A DNA stretch of 64,000 nt from Armatimonadota bacterium. GTDB lineage: Bacteria > Armatimonadota > JADLDR01. The stretch is from the NCBI GenBank assembly GCA_020846535.1, contig JADLDR010000131.1, positions 1 to 64,000 of the forward strand, written 5' to 3'. Shown here piece by piece: positions 24,487 through 33,178 of this stretch. The notes under the pieces were generated by a model. That model was given only the letters and a program-made list of their open reading frames with translations. It had not been told where the DNA came from and did not search any database. Numbering within the stretch: the stretch's first letter is position 1; the number at the start of each line of letters is the position of its first letter. A program made the translations under genes and the position numbers.

Positions 24487-25614
24487 ATGTCCTATAAGCC
24501 GTTCACTTCCGAATCCGTGACGGAAGGCCATCCCGATAAGCTCGCCGACCAGATCAGTGACGCCATTCTGGATGAGATGATCGCCAAAGACCGGAACTCC
24601 CGGGTCGCCGTCGAGACGTTCCTCACCCGCGGGCTGGCCGCGGTCGGCGGCGAGGTGACCACCGAATCGTATGTGGAGATCCCGGACGTGGTGCGCCGCA
24701 CCATCAACGAGGTCGGCTATACCCAGGTGCAGTACGGATTCGATGGCGATACCTGCGGGGTGATGGTCGCCATTCAGAAGCAGTCCCCGGATATCGCAGT
24801 CGGCGTCGATGCGGGCGGGGCAGGGGATCAGGGGATGATGTTCGGCTACGCCTGCACGGAAACCTCCGAACTAATGCCCCTGCCCATCATGATGGCCCAC
24901 AAGTTCACCCGCCGGATGGCCCAGGTGCGCCGCTCCCACCCGGATATCGGAATCCGCCCGGACGGAAAATCGCAGATCACGATCATTTACGAGGACGGGA
25001 AGCCCCATCATATCGATACCATCGTTCTCGCCATACAGCACGAGCCGACCCTCAAGCGGGCCGACCTGGAAGCCATCGCGCATGAATATCTTGTCGAGCC
25101 GGTCCTGAAGGAATACGCCGCTTTCCGCAAAGGGGATATCAAATACCATATCAATCCCACCGGCGTTTTCGAGATCGGCGGGCCGCAGGCCGATACCGGG
25201 CTGACCGGCAGGAAGATCATCGTGGATACTTACGGCGGGATGGCCCGACACGGGGGTGGCTGCTTCTCCGGCAAGGACCCCACGAAGGTCGACCGGTCCG
25301 CCACCTACATGGCCCGCCACATCGCCAAGAACGTGGTGGCCGCAGGGCTGGCCGAGCGGTGCGAAATCCAGTTGGCCTATGCCATCGGCTACAAAGACCC
25401 GGTCTCCGTGCTGGTCGAAACTTTCGGAACCGGCAAGATCGCCGATGAGGAGATATCCAAACGGGTCACTTCTCTCTTCGACCTGACCCCCCGGGGCATC
25501 ATCGAACATCTCGACCTTCTCAAGCCCGTCTACCGCGAGTCCGCCCGGAACGGCCACTTCGGGCGCGAGGAGTTCTCCTGGGAACAGGCCCACCATGCGG
25601 AGCGGCTGAAGTAA
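24487..25614 (+). CDS. metK: S-adenosylmethionine synthetase MetK
   Basis: This 375-residue cytosolic enzyme makes S-adenosylmethionine from methionine and ATP. Family signatures are [16 protein letters not shown] near the N-terminus, the ATP-site [12 protein letters not shown], and [20 protein letters not shown]. Length is in the usual range (380-400), at the short end. AAAGGA lies 8 nt before the ATG. Expression is controlled by the SAM-I riboswitch and terminator immediately upstream, a direct feedback loop on its product. Confidence 0.97.
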   Translation: MSYKPFTSESVTEGHPDKLADQISDAILDEMIAKDRNSRVAVETFLTRGLAAVGGEVTTESYVEIPDVVRRTINEVGYTQVQYGFDGDTCGVMVAIQKQSPDIAVGVDAGGAGDQGMMFGYACTETSELMPLPIMMAHKFTRRMAQVRRSHPDIGIRPDGKSQITIIYEDGKPHHIDTIVLAIQHEPTLKRADLEAIAHEYLVEPVLKEYAAFRKGDIKYHINPTGVFEIGGPQADTGLTGRKIIVDTYGGMARHGGGCFSGKDPTKVDRSATYMARHIAKNVVAAGLAERCEIQLAYAIGYKDPVSVLVETFGTGKIADEEISKRVTSLFDLTPRGIIEHLDLLKPVYRESARNGHFGREEFSWEQAHHAERLK

Positions 25615-25658
25615 CCTATGCAGCCCCATCTTCCGATGTAGATTCAGGAGGAAGCATC

Positions 25659-25685
25659 AAGGGGCGGCCCAATGAGCCGCCCCTT
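25659..25685. terminator. GC-rich stem-loop after metK
   Basis: AAGGGGCGGC (25659-25668) and GCCGCCCCTT (25676-25685) form a perfect 10-bp stem with a 7-nt loop, 45 bp after metK. There is no T-run, so it is either a weak terminator or an RNA 3'-end stabiliser. Confidence 0.55.
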
Positions 25686-25815
25686 GCAAAGCCCTGTAAA
25701 TAAGGAGTCGGCTTCTTCTCCTCCCCTCCACTTTCCCCGCATTTTTCCAATAATAATCTTGAAAAAACATTCGCCGTCCTCGGCAAAAGAGGCGGCGTTA
25801 TTTTCGAGGTTATGT

Positions 25816-26766
25816 ATGGATGCTGCGATTTTGACCCGGAACCTGACCAAACGCTACCGCGCCCCGAAGCGCCAGGGATGGAGTACCGCGCTGGACGGCC
25901 TGAACCTGAACGTGCCGGAGGGCATCATCTTCGGATTCCTGGGGCCGAACGGCGCGGGCAAAACCACCACCATCAAGCTGCTTCTCGATTTCATCTCCCC
26001 GACCGCAGGGGCGGCGTTTCTCTTCGGCGCATCGACCCTTCTGCCCGAATCCCGCAGGCGGGTGGGCTACCTGCCCGAACAGCCCTATTTCCATCGCTTT
26101 CTGACGCCTGCCGAAGTGTTGAAGGTGCATGGCGCAATGCTGGGCATGCGGGGACAGGAATTGACGGAGGCGGTGGCCGCCAACCTGGATCGGGTCGGCA
26201 TCGCCTCCTATAAGGATTTGCCCCTCTCCAAGCTCTCCAAAGGAAACGCCCAGCGCGTCGGCCTGGCGCAGGCTCTTATGGGAAGCCCCCGGCTGCTCAT
26301 CCTCGATGAACCCGGATCGGGCCTGGACCCGGTGGGCCGCCGGGCCATGCGCGACCTGCTGGCAGCCCTGAAGTCCGAAGGGACGACCGTTTTCCTCAGC
26401 TCTCACCTCCTTTCCGAGATTGAATCCCTCTGCGATAGGATCGGGGTGCTGTCGGGCGGCAAGCTGGTGGCCGAGGGCGCTCCCGATGGCATCGTGCGAA
26501 CCACCTCCCGCGCCGCCATCACCCTTCGGCATATCTCGCCCGAGCTGTTTCAGGCGTTCGCCGCGCCGGAGGCCCGCATCGAGGATCGAGGCCGGGATGT
26601 CTTGGTCGAAGTTCCCACGGAGAATCTGTATGAGGCCATCCATCGGGCGGAGGCGTGCGGAGCGGAGATCGTGTCCATCGCCCCCATCCGGGAGAGCCTG
26701 GAGGAAGCCTTCCTGCGTCTGGTCGGCTCCGCCCCGGCGGGAGTTCAGCTTCCCCGGGCCGCCTGA
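25816..26766 (+). CDS. ABC-2 type exporter ATP-binding protein
   Basis: This 316-residue ATPase has Walker A GPNGAGKTT, Q-loop in VGYLPEQPYF, signature LSKGNAQRVG, Walker B LLILDEPGSGLDP and the H-loop in SSHLLSE. The LSKG signature and C-terminal extension after residue 230 are typical of CcmA/NatA-type ATPases that energise ABC-2 membrane proteins. GAGG lies 7 nt before the chosen ATG at 25816; the frame is open further upstream without a better start. The permease gene follows after 19 bp, so they form one exporter. The substrate is unknown. Confidence 0.92.
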   Translation: MDAAILTRNLTKRYRAPKRQGWSTALDGLNLNVPEGIIFGFLGPNGAGKTTTIKLLLDFISPTAGAAFLFGASTLLPESRRRVGYLPEQPYFHRFLTPAEVLKVHGAMLGMRGQELTEAVAANLDRVGIASYKDLPLSKLSKGNAQRVGLAQALMGSPRLLILDEPGSGLDPVGRRAMRDLLAALKSEGTTVFLSSHLLSEIESLCDRIGVLSGGKLVAEGAPDGIVRTTSRAAITLRHISPELFQAFAAPEARIEDRGRDVLVEVPTENLYEAIHRAEACGAEIVSIAPIRESLEEAFLRLVGSAPAGVQLPRAA

Positions 26767-26785
26767 TATCGAGGAGAAAATATAC

Positions 26786-27553
26786 ATGAGAGCGATCTGG
26801 ACGATTGCACGGTTGACTGTCATCGAGAATATCCGCAAGCAAGTGTTTCAGGCGCTGGCCCTGGTAACGTTTGCCCTGATAGCCGCTTCTACGCTCCTTT
26901 CCTTCTTCGATCTGGGGGTGCAGGTCAAGCTGCTGAAAGATCTGTGCGTGGTCAGTCTCCTCTTTTTCGGTGCGGTGATGGCGGTGGCCCTTTCGGTTTC
27001 CAGCCTGACGGGCGAGGTGGAGGGGAAAACTCTCTATCCCCTTCTGGCTCGCCCGGTGCCCCGGGCGTCGCTGGTACTGGGCAAATACCTGGGGGTGGTG
27101 CTGACCGTCTTCGCCGGGCTGTCCGCCCTGACGGGCTTTTTTCTCCTCCTGCTCCTGCGCTACCAGAACGGCGTCGAGGCCATGGCCGGGCTGACTGTGG
27201 GCTATATCTTCCTGGAAACCGCGCTCCTGGCGGCGGTCGGGATGTTCCTGTCCGCCCTGGCATCGCCTTTTCTGGCCGCAACGCTTGCCTTCATGGTCTA
27301 CCTGGCAGGCTCCGTCAAGATCGGCTACCTGGGATATATGATCGATCAGAATCCCAGCCCGGCGGCCCAAATCCCCCTGAAGCTGATCTTTCATCTCCTG
27401 CCGAATCTGGAGTCCTTTCACTTCAAGGACGCTCTGGTTCACGGCGGCCCCGTCCCCGGGGATTACCTGGCAAGCGTGGCCCTCTACGGCTTCCTTTATA
27501 CGGCCTTCCTGCTGGCCGGGACGGTGGCCCTCTTCCGGAGAAAGGAGCTGTAG
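26786..27553 (+). CDS. ABC-2 type exporter permease
   Basis: This 255-residue protein has about six hydrophobic segments, the first at residues 20-40 (VFQALALVTFALIAASTLLS), and the short cytosolic loop SSLTGEVEGKTLYPLLARPVPR that is typical of ABC-2 permeases. GAGGAG lies 10 nt before the ATG. It pairs with the preceding ATPase. The stop codon is followed immediately, without a gap, by the next ATG at 27554. Confidence 0.88.
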   Translation: MRAIWTIARLTVIENIRKQVFQALALVTFALIAASTLLSFFDLGVQVKLLKDLCVVSLLFFGAVMAVALSVSSLTGEVEGKTLYPLLARPVPRASLVLGKYLGVVLTVFAGLSALTGFFLLLLLRYQNGVEAMAGLTVGYIFLETALLAAVGMFLSALASPFLAATLAFMVYLAGSVKIGYLGYMIDQNPSPAAQIPLKLIFHLLPNLESFHFKDALVHGGPVPGDYLASVALYGFLYTAFLLAGTVALFRRKEL

Positions 27554-27772
27554 ATGAGTCGCCACCTTTTCTATCCCCTCGTATGCGCCCTTTTCCTGGC
27601 GGCTCCGGCGCTCAAAGCTGAGGAAAAGAAACACCACTGCACGAGCCATCACTGGGAAATGCCCCAGTACCGTGCCGAAACTGACCTCCAGACAAAGGGA
27701 CTGCTGGCCTCTCTCTCCCTGATGGGCGGAATGTCACTCTATCGGAACGGCGCGGCAAGGAGGAAGCGATGA
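27554..27772 (+). CDS. Small exported His/Cys-containing protein of the ABC-2 operon
   Basis: This 72-residue protein begins with a probable signal peptide (FYPLVCALFLAAPALKAEE), followed by the histidine-rich stretch KKHHCTSHHWEMP and a short hydrophobic segment (GLLASLSLMGGMSLY). I do not recognise the family. The start directly abuts the permease stop, and the end overlaps the next gene by four bases (27769-27772), so translation is coupled and the gene is likely real. The His/Cys motif could bind metal, which would be a hint to the exporter's role, but this is speculation. Confidence 0.6.
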   Translation: MSRHLFYPLVCALFLAAPALKAEEKKHHCTSHHWEMPQYRAETDLQTKGLLASLSLMGGMSLYRNGAARRKR

Positions 27773-28344
27773 AAGCCTGGCGCTGGCCCGCTCTGGCCGC
27801 CCTCCTCTTCTGCGCCCTTGCCCTGGCCGAAGGGGCGGCGCAATCCCGCTATGCCCGGCTTCAGGGCAGCAAAGGCGCTCCTGACGGGGCCGGGGTACTC
27901 CGGCAGCTTGCCGGGGAGTTCCGCCATGTGTTCGCCAACCTTCTGTGGGTGAAGGTGGACCGCTACCACCACGAGATGGAGGAGCATCACGGGAAGCTGA
28001 AAGACGACAGCAACCTGATGCCCATCATCAGGATGATCACCTGGCTGGATCCCGAATTCGTCGAGGCGTACGCCGTGGGCGGCTGGCTCCTTGTTCACTA
28101 CCTGGGCAAACCGGCGGAAGGGAAGCGGTTTTTAGATGAAGGCATCGCCCGCAACCCGCGCCGCTACGAACTCTATGAATCTCTCGGCTGGTATTATGCC
28201 AAAAGGGAGCGCAACGCCGACCGTGCCCTTCACGCCTTCCGCCAGGCCCTGGAATGTCCCATGGACGACTTTGACCGCAAACGACTGATGAAACTCTGCC
28301 GCACCATCAAGAAGAGCCACCGCAAGGCTGAGAGAGGGGCCTGA
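27769..28344 (+). CDS. Exported TPR-like protein of the ABC-2 operon
   Basis: This 191-residue protein starts with a signal or anchor (RWPALAALLFCALALAEGAA). The remainder is helical with TPR-like signatures: TWLDPEFVEAYAVGGWLLVHYLGKP and NPRRYELYESLGWYYAKRERNADRALHAFRQAL. Such proteins act as adaptors at the membrane. It ends the four-gene exporter operon and starts within the preceding gene. A similar arrangement of ATPase, permease and TPR protein is common in uncharacterised exporters of diderm bacteria; the cargo is not known. Confidence 0.75.
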   Translation: MKAWRWPALAALLFCALALAEGAAQSRYARLQGSKGAPDGAGVLRQLAGEFRHVFANLLWVKVDRYHHEMEEHHGKLKDDSNLMPIIRMITWLDPEFVEAYAVGGWLLVHYLGKPAEGKRFLDEGIARNPRRYELYESLGWYYAKRERNADRALHAFRQALECPMDDFDRKRLMKLCRTIKKSHRKAERGA

Positions 28345-28491
28345 AAAATCATTTTCTTTATCGCTAAAAAAGTATGTTAAAAGCCGGAATCGGCGTGGAA
28401 CAACTCTCACAGAACGAACTAATGACCGCCGAAAACAGGAACAGGGAAGGATCCCACCTGAAGGCACAAAAAACCAAGGAGGCTTTTCGAA

Positions 28492-28845
28492 ATGATGCAG
28501 AAGATGCGGAACCGCAAAGGATTCACGCTCGTGGAAATCATGATCGTGGTCCTCATTATCGGGATATTGCTGGCAATTGCGATCCCGAACTTCATCAAAG
28601 CCCGTGAGACTTCCCGGACCAAGTCATGTGTATCCAACCTGAAGCAGATCGACGCCGCCAAAGAGCAGTGGGCGATGGAAACCAAGCAGGCTGACGGCGC
28701 TGCCTGCGCCGCCGCGGATATCGATGGCTACATCAAGGGCGGATCCCCGACCGAGTGCCCGGCAGACAGCACCGCTACTTACACTGTGAACAATATCGGA
28801 ACAGATCCGGCATGCGGCAGCGGTATCGCAGGCCACGTTCTCTAA
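28492..28845 (+). CDS. Type II secretion/type IV pilin-like protein (pseudopilin)
   Basis: This 117-residue protein has a prepilin peptidase site MRNRKG/FTLVEIMIVVL with the conserved Glu5 of the mature form, followed by the hydrophobic helix and the KARETSRTKSCVSNLKQIDAAKEQWA segment typical of short pseudopilins. The remaining 60 residues contain four cysteines (CVSN, CAA, CPAD, CGSG) that could form disulfides. AAGGAGG lies 9 nt before the first ATG. It is the first of three pilin-like genes; none of the assembly ATPase or secretin genes is in the window. Confidence 0.9.
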   Translation: MMQKMRNRKGFTLVEIMIVVLIIGILLAIAIPNFIKARETSRTKSCVSNLKQIDAAKEQWAMETKQADGAACAAADIDGYIKGGSPTECPADSTATYTVNNIGTDPACGSGIAGHVL

Positions 28846-28869
28846 TAAGTTAGTAGCGCACGATTTCGA

Positions 28870-28901
28870 GGCACAGGTTCAGGCCTGTGCCTTTTTTATT
28901 T
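28870..28901 (+). terminator. Terminator after the first pseudopilin gene
   Basis: GGCACAGG (28870-28877) and CCTGTGCC (28884-28891) form a perfect stem, followed by TTTTTTATTTT. It lies 25 bp after the stop codon, so the first pilin gene is mainly transcribed alone, giving it a potential abundance advantage over the following two. Confidence 0.92.
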
Positions 28902-29051
28902 TACGGGCCATGGGAGAGGCCGAATGGCTTTCCGTAGGTATTTGTCGAAAAAGATGCCTCCGCTCTATGTTTTTATATGAAGGCCAGGGCCGCAATGTGG
29001 AAAAACCGTATTAATGGAAGACGATTTTACCGGATATCGAGTGAGGTAATC

Positions 29052-29396
29052 ATGAAATCTTTGGCGGCGAAAAATCAGCGAGGTTTTACCCTGGTCGAGA
29101 TTATGATCGTGGTTCTGATTATCTCGATTCTGCTCAGCATCGCGGTGCCCAGCTTCATCCATGCCCGCGAGACATCCAGGGGCAAGGCGTGCATCGGCCA
29201 GTTGCGAAACATCATGTATGCCAAGGAATACTGGGCCGCCGAAACCGGCGCTGCTGTAACCACAACCCCGACAATGGCTCAATTGATGGCAGGCTATCTC
29301 AAGGAAGCGCCGGAATGCCCTGCGAGCGGTAATTACGATATCAACGACCTGGAGCATTATCCGACCTGCACATACGGGGGAGTACACCAGCTCTGA
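29052..29396 (+). CDS. Type II secretion/type IV pilin-like protein, second copy
   Basis: This 114-residue pseudopilin is a paralogue of the gene at 28492: cleavage site KNQRG/FTLVEIMIVVL, conserved Glu5, then SFIHARETSRGKACIGQLRNIMYAKEYWAAETG. The C-terminal part has paired cysteines (CPASG, CTYG). The start at 29052 is chosen because GAGG lies 5 nt upstream and it places the cleavage site after a short positively charged leader; the frame is open further upstream without such a site. It is followed by the large pilin-like gene after 12 bp. Confidence 0.9.
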   Translation: MKSLAAKNQRGFTLVEIMIVVLIISILLSIAVPSFIHARETSRGKACIGQLRNIMYAKEYWAAETGAAVTTTPTMAQLMAGYLKEAPECPASGNYDINDLEHYPTCTYGGVHQL

Positions 29397-29408
29397 CGGA
29401 GAGGTATA

Positions 29409-30755
29409 ATGACCAAGCTCCTCAAAAACAAACGCGGCTTGACCTTCATCGAGGTGATCGTTTCCATCTTCATGATGGCGATCATCACGATGATTTTTGG
29501 CACTGTCTTTTCGGCGGCTTCCCTGGCAACCGGCAAGGTGCAGTATACCACCTACGCGCTCCACTTCGCCCAGCGGACGATGGAGGAGGTAAGGGTCTGG
29601 AACAACGCCATCTTCTCCGGAGTGGGGCAGACCGGAAAGGGGATCAACAGGAACGTCGATATCCGCGGATCGGTGTACATCCTGGGAGACGGCGAGATTT
29701 TCGCCAACAACAACGGCAACGGCGTGTGGGACGATACCGAAGCCTTCACCGATTCCAACGGCAACGGCGCTTACGACCCTCCTCTGATCGCCACGGACAT
29801 CTCTTCGGATTTCAGCGGAACGGCCTATATCGGCAACAACTACAATGGGATGCCCGCCACCCTGACCGCCAAAGTGTCGCCTCTGACGGCTCCGGACAAC
29901 TTCCTCGGCTGGGGCGGTGAAAATGTCTGCACCCCGAACACCGAGGTGCGCGTCAAGCACGGGAAAGTCAATATCTCCGGATCGGCCACTATCGGCACCC
30001 CGAACGCCACCGGCAACAACCTGAAGGAAACCGTGGACGGGATGTATGTCAACGACGGCTACGGGGGCAACCAGGGCGCGACCAGCGTCTATTCCGACAA
30101 CGGCACCGGCGAAAAGCACGACCTGGGGGATATGATCCAGGTTCCTTCCCTCTACAGCGAATACGACGATCCGGTTGCCGGCACGCATTACACGCAGTAT
30201 ATCGATTACCTGCGGAACCATTCCTACACCGTCACGCTGCCGAAACTCGATGACACCATCGCCAGCTTCACTGCGGGAGATACAACCAACAATATCACCT
30301 GGAATCAGGCGACCCGGACGCTGACGATCAACGGGATCGTCCGCATCAATGGAGACCTGGACCTGGCCCGTAAAAACAACCCGGTCAACTACCAGGGCAA
30401 TGGCACGTTCTTCGCGGAGGGCGATATCCGCATTCACGGCAATTTCCTGCCAAAGACCACTTTCCCGACCACCGATGTCGTCGGCTTGATCGCCAGAGAG
30501 CAGATGGGCCTGGCGACCGGCTCCGGGGAATCGCAGATTTACATGGCCGGAGCCTTCTACGCCGAGCAGAAAATCGTCAGCGCCAAGCAAAACCAGATCG
30601 CCGGAATCTTCGTTTCCAGCTATTTCGATATGGGAACCAACGTTCCCAACATCTACCAGGTTCCCACCCTGGCCGACCATCTCCCCTCCGGCATGCCCGA
30701 CAAAGACGCCATCTGGGTGAAGCGAATCTACAAGACCAGTTGGAGGGAAATGTAA
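29409..30755 (+). CDS. Large pilin-like protein with calcium-loop-like motifs
   Basis: This 448-residue protein begins as a type IV pilin (KNKRG/LTFIEVIVSIFMMAI, Glu5 present), but is three to four times longer than a typical pseudopilin. Residues about 100-130 hold NNNGNGVWDD and DSNGNGAYDPP, patterns like EF-hand or dockerin calcium loops. The C-terminal half is rich in beta-type, asparagine- and glycine-rich sequence (ITINGIVRINGDLDLA, GDIRIHGNFLP, AGIFVSSYFDMGTN), resembling extracellular pilus-tip or PilX/PilY-associated modules. It is probably a tip adhesin or minor pilin in an operon with the preceding pilin. No exact family is recognised. Confidence 0.8.
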   Translation: MTKLLKNKRGLTFIEVIVSIFMMAIITMIFGTVFSAASLATGKVQYTTYALHFAQRTMEEVRVWNNAIFSGVGQTGKGINRNVDIRGSVYILGDGEIFANNNGNGVWDDTEAFTDSNGNGAYDPPLIATDISSDFSGTAYIGNNYNGMPATLTAKVSPLTAPDNFLGWGGENVCTPNTEVRVKHGKVNISGSATIGTPNATGNNLKETVDGMYVNDGYGGNQGATSVYSDNGTGEKHDLGDMIQVPSLYSEYDDPVAGTHYTQYIDYLRNHSYTVTLPKLDDTIASFTAGDTTNNITWNQATRTLTINGIVRINGDLDLARKNNPVNYQGNGTFFAEGDIRIHGNFLPKTTFPTTDVVGLIAREQMGLATGSGESQIYMAGAFYAEQKIVSAKQNQIAGIFVSSYFDMGTNVPNIYQVPTLADHLPSGMPDKDAIWVKRIYKTSWREM

Positions 30756-30760
30756 GGAAC

Positions 30761-30824
30761 CGTAGGGGCGCGATTCATCGCGCCCTCTAACTCACAAGGG
30801 CGCGATTCATCGCGCCCCTACTCA
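30761..30824. repeat. Two tandem GC-rich palindromes
   Basis: Two copies of GGGCGCGATTCATCGCGCCC lie back to back here, related to the 30-bp palindrome at 19812-19841 and to the flanks of family B copies. They can form hairpins between the convergent pilin and transporter genes and may act as a bidirectional terminator. Confidence 0.6.
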
Positions 30825-30853
30825 CGGCAGGCAGCAGCCTGAACCGATGAGAA

Positions 30854-31714
30854 CTACTCTCGCACCGCCAGCATCAGATAGGCGCACGATCCCAGAACCA
30901 GGAGGCCGCCCAGAACGAGTGCCAGCGTGAACGGCTCCTGGAAGACAAAATGGGCGGCGACGGCGGTAAACACCACGCTGGACATGGAGAGGATACCGCC
31001 TTCGGCGGTGCGGCAGAAGCGGAAAGCGTAGGTCATGAGAAGCTGGGCCGTCGTGCCGGTGATCCCGACCATGAGGAGGAGAAAGACATCGAGCCTGCCG
31101 GGGATTTTGGCCCCCCCGAAAAGGAGCAATCCGGCAAACAGGGATCCGATCATGCACAGGTAATAGAGGATCGTCCACGAGGATTCGGTGCGCCTCAATT
31201 CCCTCACGAAGACGATGGCGGCCCCGCCGAATACCCCGGAGATCAGGCCCAGCGCATCGCCCCACCGGATATGGTGAAAATCGGGCTGGATCACCAGGTA
31301 CATCCCGATGAAGGAAACCACCACCGCCGCCAGGGTGCCCGCGCGCAGCCTCTCCTTCAGGTAAAAAACCGAAAAGATCGTCCCGAAGATCATATAGGTG
31401 GAGCTGAGCAAGGAGGCGTTGGTCAGGCTGCCCAGAGACATGGCGGCGAAAAAGAGTATGATGGCGATTCCCCCGAAGACCCCTCTGGCGATCAAAAGCC
31501 TCCGGTTGTCGCTGTGAAGGCGGATCGCCCCGGCCCGCCCCAGCATCCCGATCAGCGCCCAGCCGAACGCAAACCGCGCGAAGGTCACCTGCGCCGACGG
31601 CAGGCCCAGGGAAGCCGCTTTCGCGAACAGATTCATCCCGGAAAACAAAATTGCCGACAGCAGCATCACCGCCGGCCCCACCCGCCACCGGAATCCGGTT
31701 TTTTGCAACGACAT
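30854..31714 (-). CDS. EamA/DMT-family transporter
   Basis: This 286-residue inner-membrane protein has about ten hydrophobic segments forming two EamA repeats. Repeat landmarks are RFAFGWALIGMLGR and NASLLSSTYMIFGTIFSVFYLKERLRAG in the first half, and QLLMTYAFRFCRTAEGG...VFTAVAAHFVFQEPFTLALVLGG in the second; the FxLKERL and FQEPF turns are family signatures. It probably exports a metabolite or amino-acid-like compound. AAAGGA lies 6 nt before the ATG. It is monocistronic and followed downstream by the palindromes before the pilin operon end. Confidence 0.88.
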   Translation of the reverse strand: MSLQKTGFRWRVGPAVMLLSAILFSGMNLFAKAASLGLPSAQVTFARFAFGWALIGMLGRAGAIRLHSDNRRLLIARGVFGGIAIILFFAAMSLGSLTNASLLSSTYMIFGTIFSVFYLKERLRAGTLAAVVVSFIGMYLVIQPDFHHIRWGDALGLISGVFGGAAIVFVRELRRTESSWTILYYLCMIGSLFAGLLLFGGAKIPGRLDVFLLLMVGITGTTAQLLMTYAFRFCRTAEGGILSMSSVVFTAVAAHFVFQEPFTLALVLGGLLVLGSCAYLMLAVRE

Positions 31715-31738
31715 GGAGTTCCTTTGTCAATTATAGAA

Positions 31739-32034
31739 GGGCGACCCGCCGGGTCGCCCCATAGCGATCCAGATCAGGGTGACTGTCCCGCCGGGGCGGG
31801 GTGCGGGACTTGGGGAGACCGTTCCCTAACCCCCCGGCCCCCTTCCCGAAACGGGCAGGGGGAGTGGATGGGGGGGGGCAAGTGCCGCACACTCTGTCCC
31901 CCTCTCCCCGCTTCGGGGAGAGGGGTTAGGGGAGAGAGGGAACCCATCCCAGGGGAGAGCGGTCCCCCCTCCCCCAGGAGCGGAGAATGTTTCCCCTTAT
32001 CTGGATAGCGATGGGCGACCCGCCGGGTCGCCCC
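31739..32034. mobile_element. Family B miniature element, copy 1, with 22-bp direct repeats
   Basis: The element core is 31761-32012. It begins ATAGCGATCCAGAT and ends ATCTGGATAGCGAT, near-perfect inverted ends. An identical 22-bp sequence (starting GGGCGACCCGCC) flanks it at 31739-31760 and 32013-32034. The interior contains the palindromes TCCCGAAACGGGCAGG and CTCCCCGCTTCGGGGAGAGG and no gene. Together the ends and the direct repeat look like a transposed MITE-like unit with target duplication. It fills the gap between the two flanking genes. Confidence 0.8.
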
Positions 32035-32048
32035 TACGGCCCTGCCGC

Positions 32049-33029
32049 TTATCCCACCTCAACCGCCCGGCCCGTCGCCGCGGATTGATAGGCGGCCTCG
32101 ACGATGGCGATGGCAGCGCGGCCATCGAGGGCGGTCACAATGGGCGGCGTGCCGTCCAGAACCCATTCCAGGAAGCTGCGGATCTCGCGATGAACGCCGT
32201 CCTCCTGGGGCCATTCGGAGGGATCGACCGTCACCTTCTCCTCTCCGGGGCGCTTGTAGTCAAGGAGTCCCGTCCCCCAATTATAGGCGACCGTGCCCCC
32301 GGCGCATTGAATGATGCCGTCGGTGGATCCTATCTCCACGGCGCGGGAGGCGTAAAGATGGCCGACCGCCCCGCTCTTGAATTTCAGATTAACCAGGATG
32401 GTGTCCTCATAATCGAGGACGTCTCCGGGGTTTTGCCGGGAGACCGCATAGACGGAGGCCACCTCCCCGGCCACGGAGCGCATGAAATCCAGTTCATGGA
32501 CGCTGACCTCGAAGAGCAGCCCGCCCACGGTCTCCTTGCGGCTGCGCCACCCGGAGAAGCCGCCGCCGTGGATGCGGGTGATGGCAAGGCAGGCCGGTTC
32601 GCCCACCAGCCCTGAAGAGACGATCTCCCGGATTTTGGCGAAAAGAGGGATCAGGCGCAGCACCTGGCCCACCATCAGCTTCACCCCGCCCGCCTCCGCC
32701 GCCGCGATCATCCGGTCGCAGTCGGCCACGGTCAGGGCCATCGGCTTTTCGCAGAAGATGTGCTTGCCCGCCGCCGCAGCGGCCTCCGCCACCTCCCGGT
32801 GCAGGTGGTTCGGGACGCCCACCAGAACGGCCCCGATGTCCTCATTCGCCAGCAGTCCCCGGTAATCGCCGTAGCCGGTCGCCCCGAATTCGGCAGCTGC
32901 CTTCTCCCGCGCCTCCGGCGAGGCGTCCGCAACCGCCGCGATCCGGCCCCGTTCGATGCCGTGAAGCGTTCGGGCCAGATGGGTTCCCATCCCCCCGCAC
33001 CCGATCAACGCCGCTTTCAACTCGCTCAT
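32049..33029 (-). CDS. Gfo/Idh/MocA family oxidoreductase
   Basis: This 326-residue NAD(P)-dependent oxidoreductase has the Rossmann loop IGCGGMGTHLART (about 8-20), the catalytic lysine motif CEKPMALT (about 93-100) and a C-terminal alpha/beta domain with GGFSGWRS and FEVSVHELDFMRSV. Relatives act on inositol, glucose-fructose or other sugar substrates. GGAGG lies 5 nt before the ATG at 33029. The gene follows the ATPase gene on the same strand with a terminator between, so it is transcribed separately. Substrate unknown. Confidence 0.9.
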   Translation of the reverse strand: MSELKAALIGCGGMGTHLARTLHGIERGRIAAVADASPEAREKAAAEFGATGYGDYRGLLANEDIGAVLVGVPNHLHREVAEAAAAAGKHIFCEKPMALTVADCDRMIAAAEAGGVKLMVGQVLRLIPLFAKIREIVSSGLVGEPACLAITRIHGGGFSGWRSRKETVGGLLFEVSVHELDFMRSVAGEVASVYAVSRQNPGDVLDYEDTILVNLKFKSGAVGHLYASRAVEIGSTDGIIQCAGGTVAYNWGTGLLDYKRPGEEKVTVDPSEWPQEDGVHREIRSFLEWVLDGTPPIVTALDGRAAIAIVEAAYQSAATGRAVEVG

Positions 33030-33109
33030 CTTTGCCTCCGTTGGATATGTCATTTGCAGGATTTCCCCGCCTGTCCCCGCGATGACAGGGCGGGGCGCAT
33101 TTCGTGCAA

Positions 33110-33142
33110 ATAAAAAGACCCCGGCGCGTGGCACGAGGTCTT
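33110..33142 (-). terminator. Terminator after the MsmK/UgpC-type ATPase gene
   Basis: On the minus strand AAGACCTCG (33142-33134) pairs with CGGGGTCTT (33123-33115), followed by TTTAT. It lies about 35 bp past the stop of the gene at 33179, a typical Rho-independent terminator. Confidence 0.8.
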
Positions 33143-33178
33143 GGTAATCGAAAACCGGCCCCAGCGCCGGGTGGAAAT

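Noticed and set aside
31800-31960. Tandem GC-rich palindromes that might be a CRISPR-like array
   Set aside because: Units are unequal, self-palindromic and have no regular spacers; they are interior parts of a family B element.
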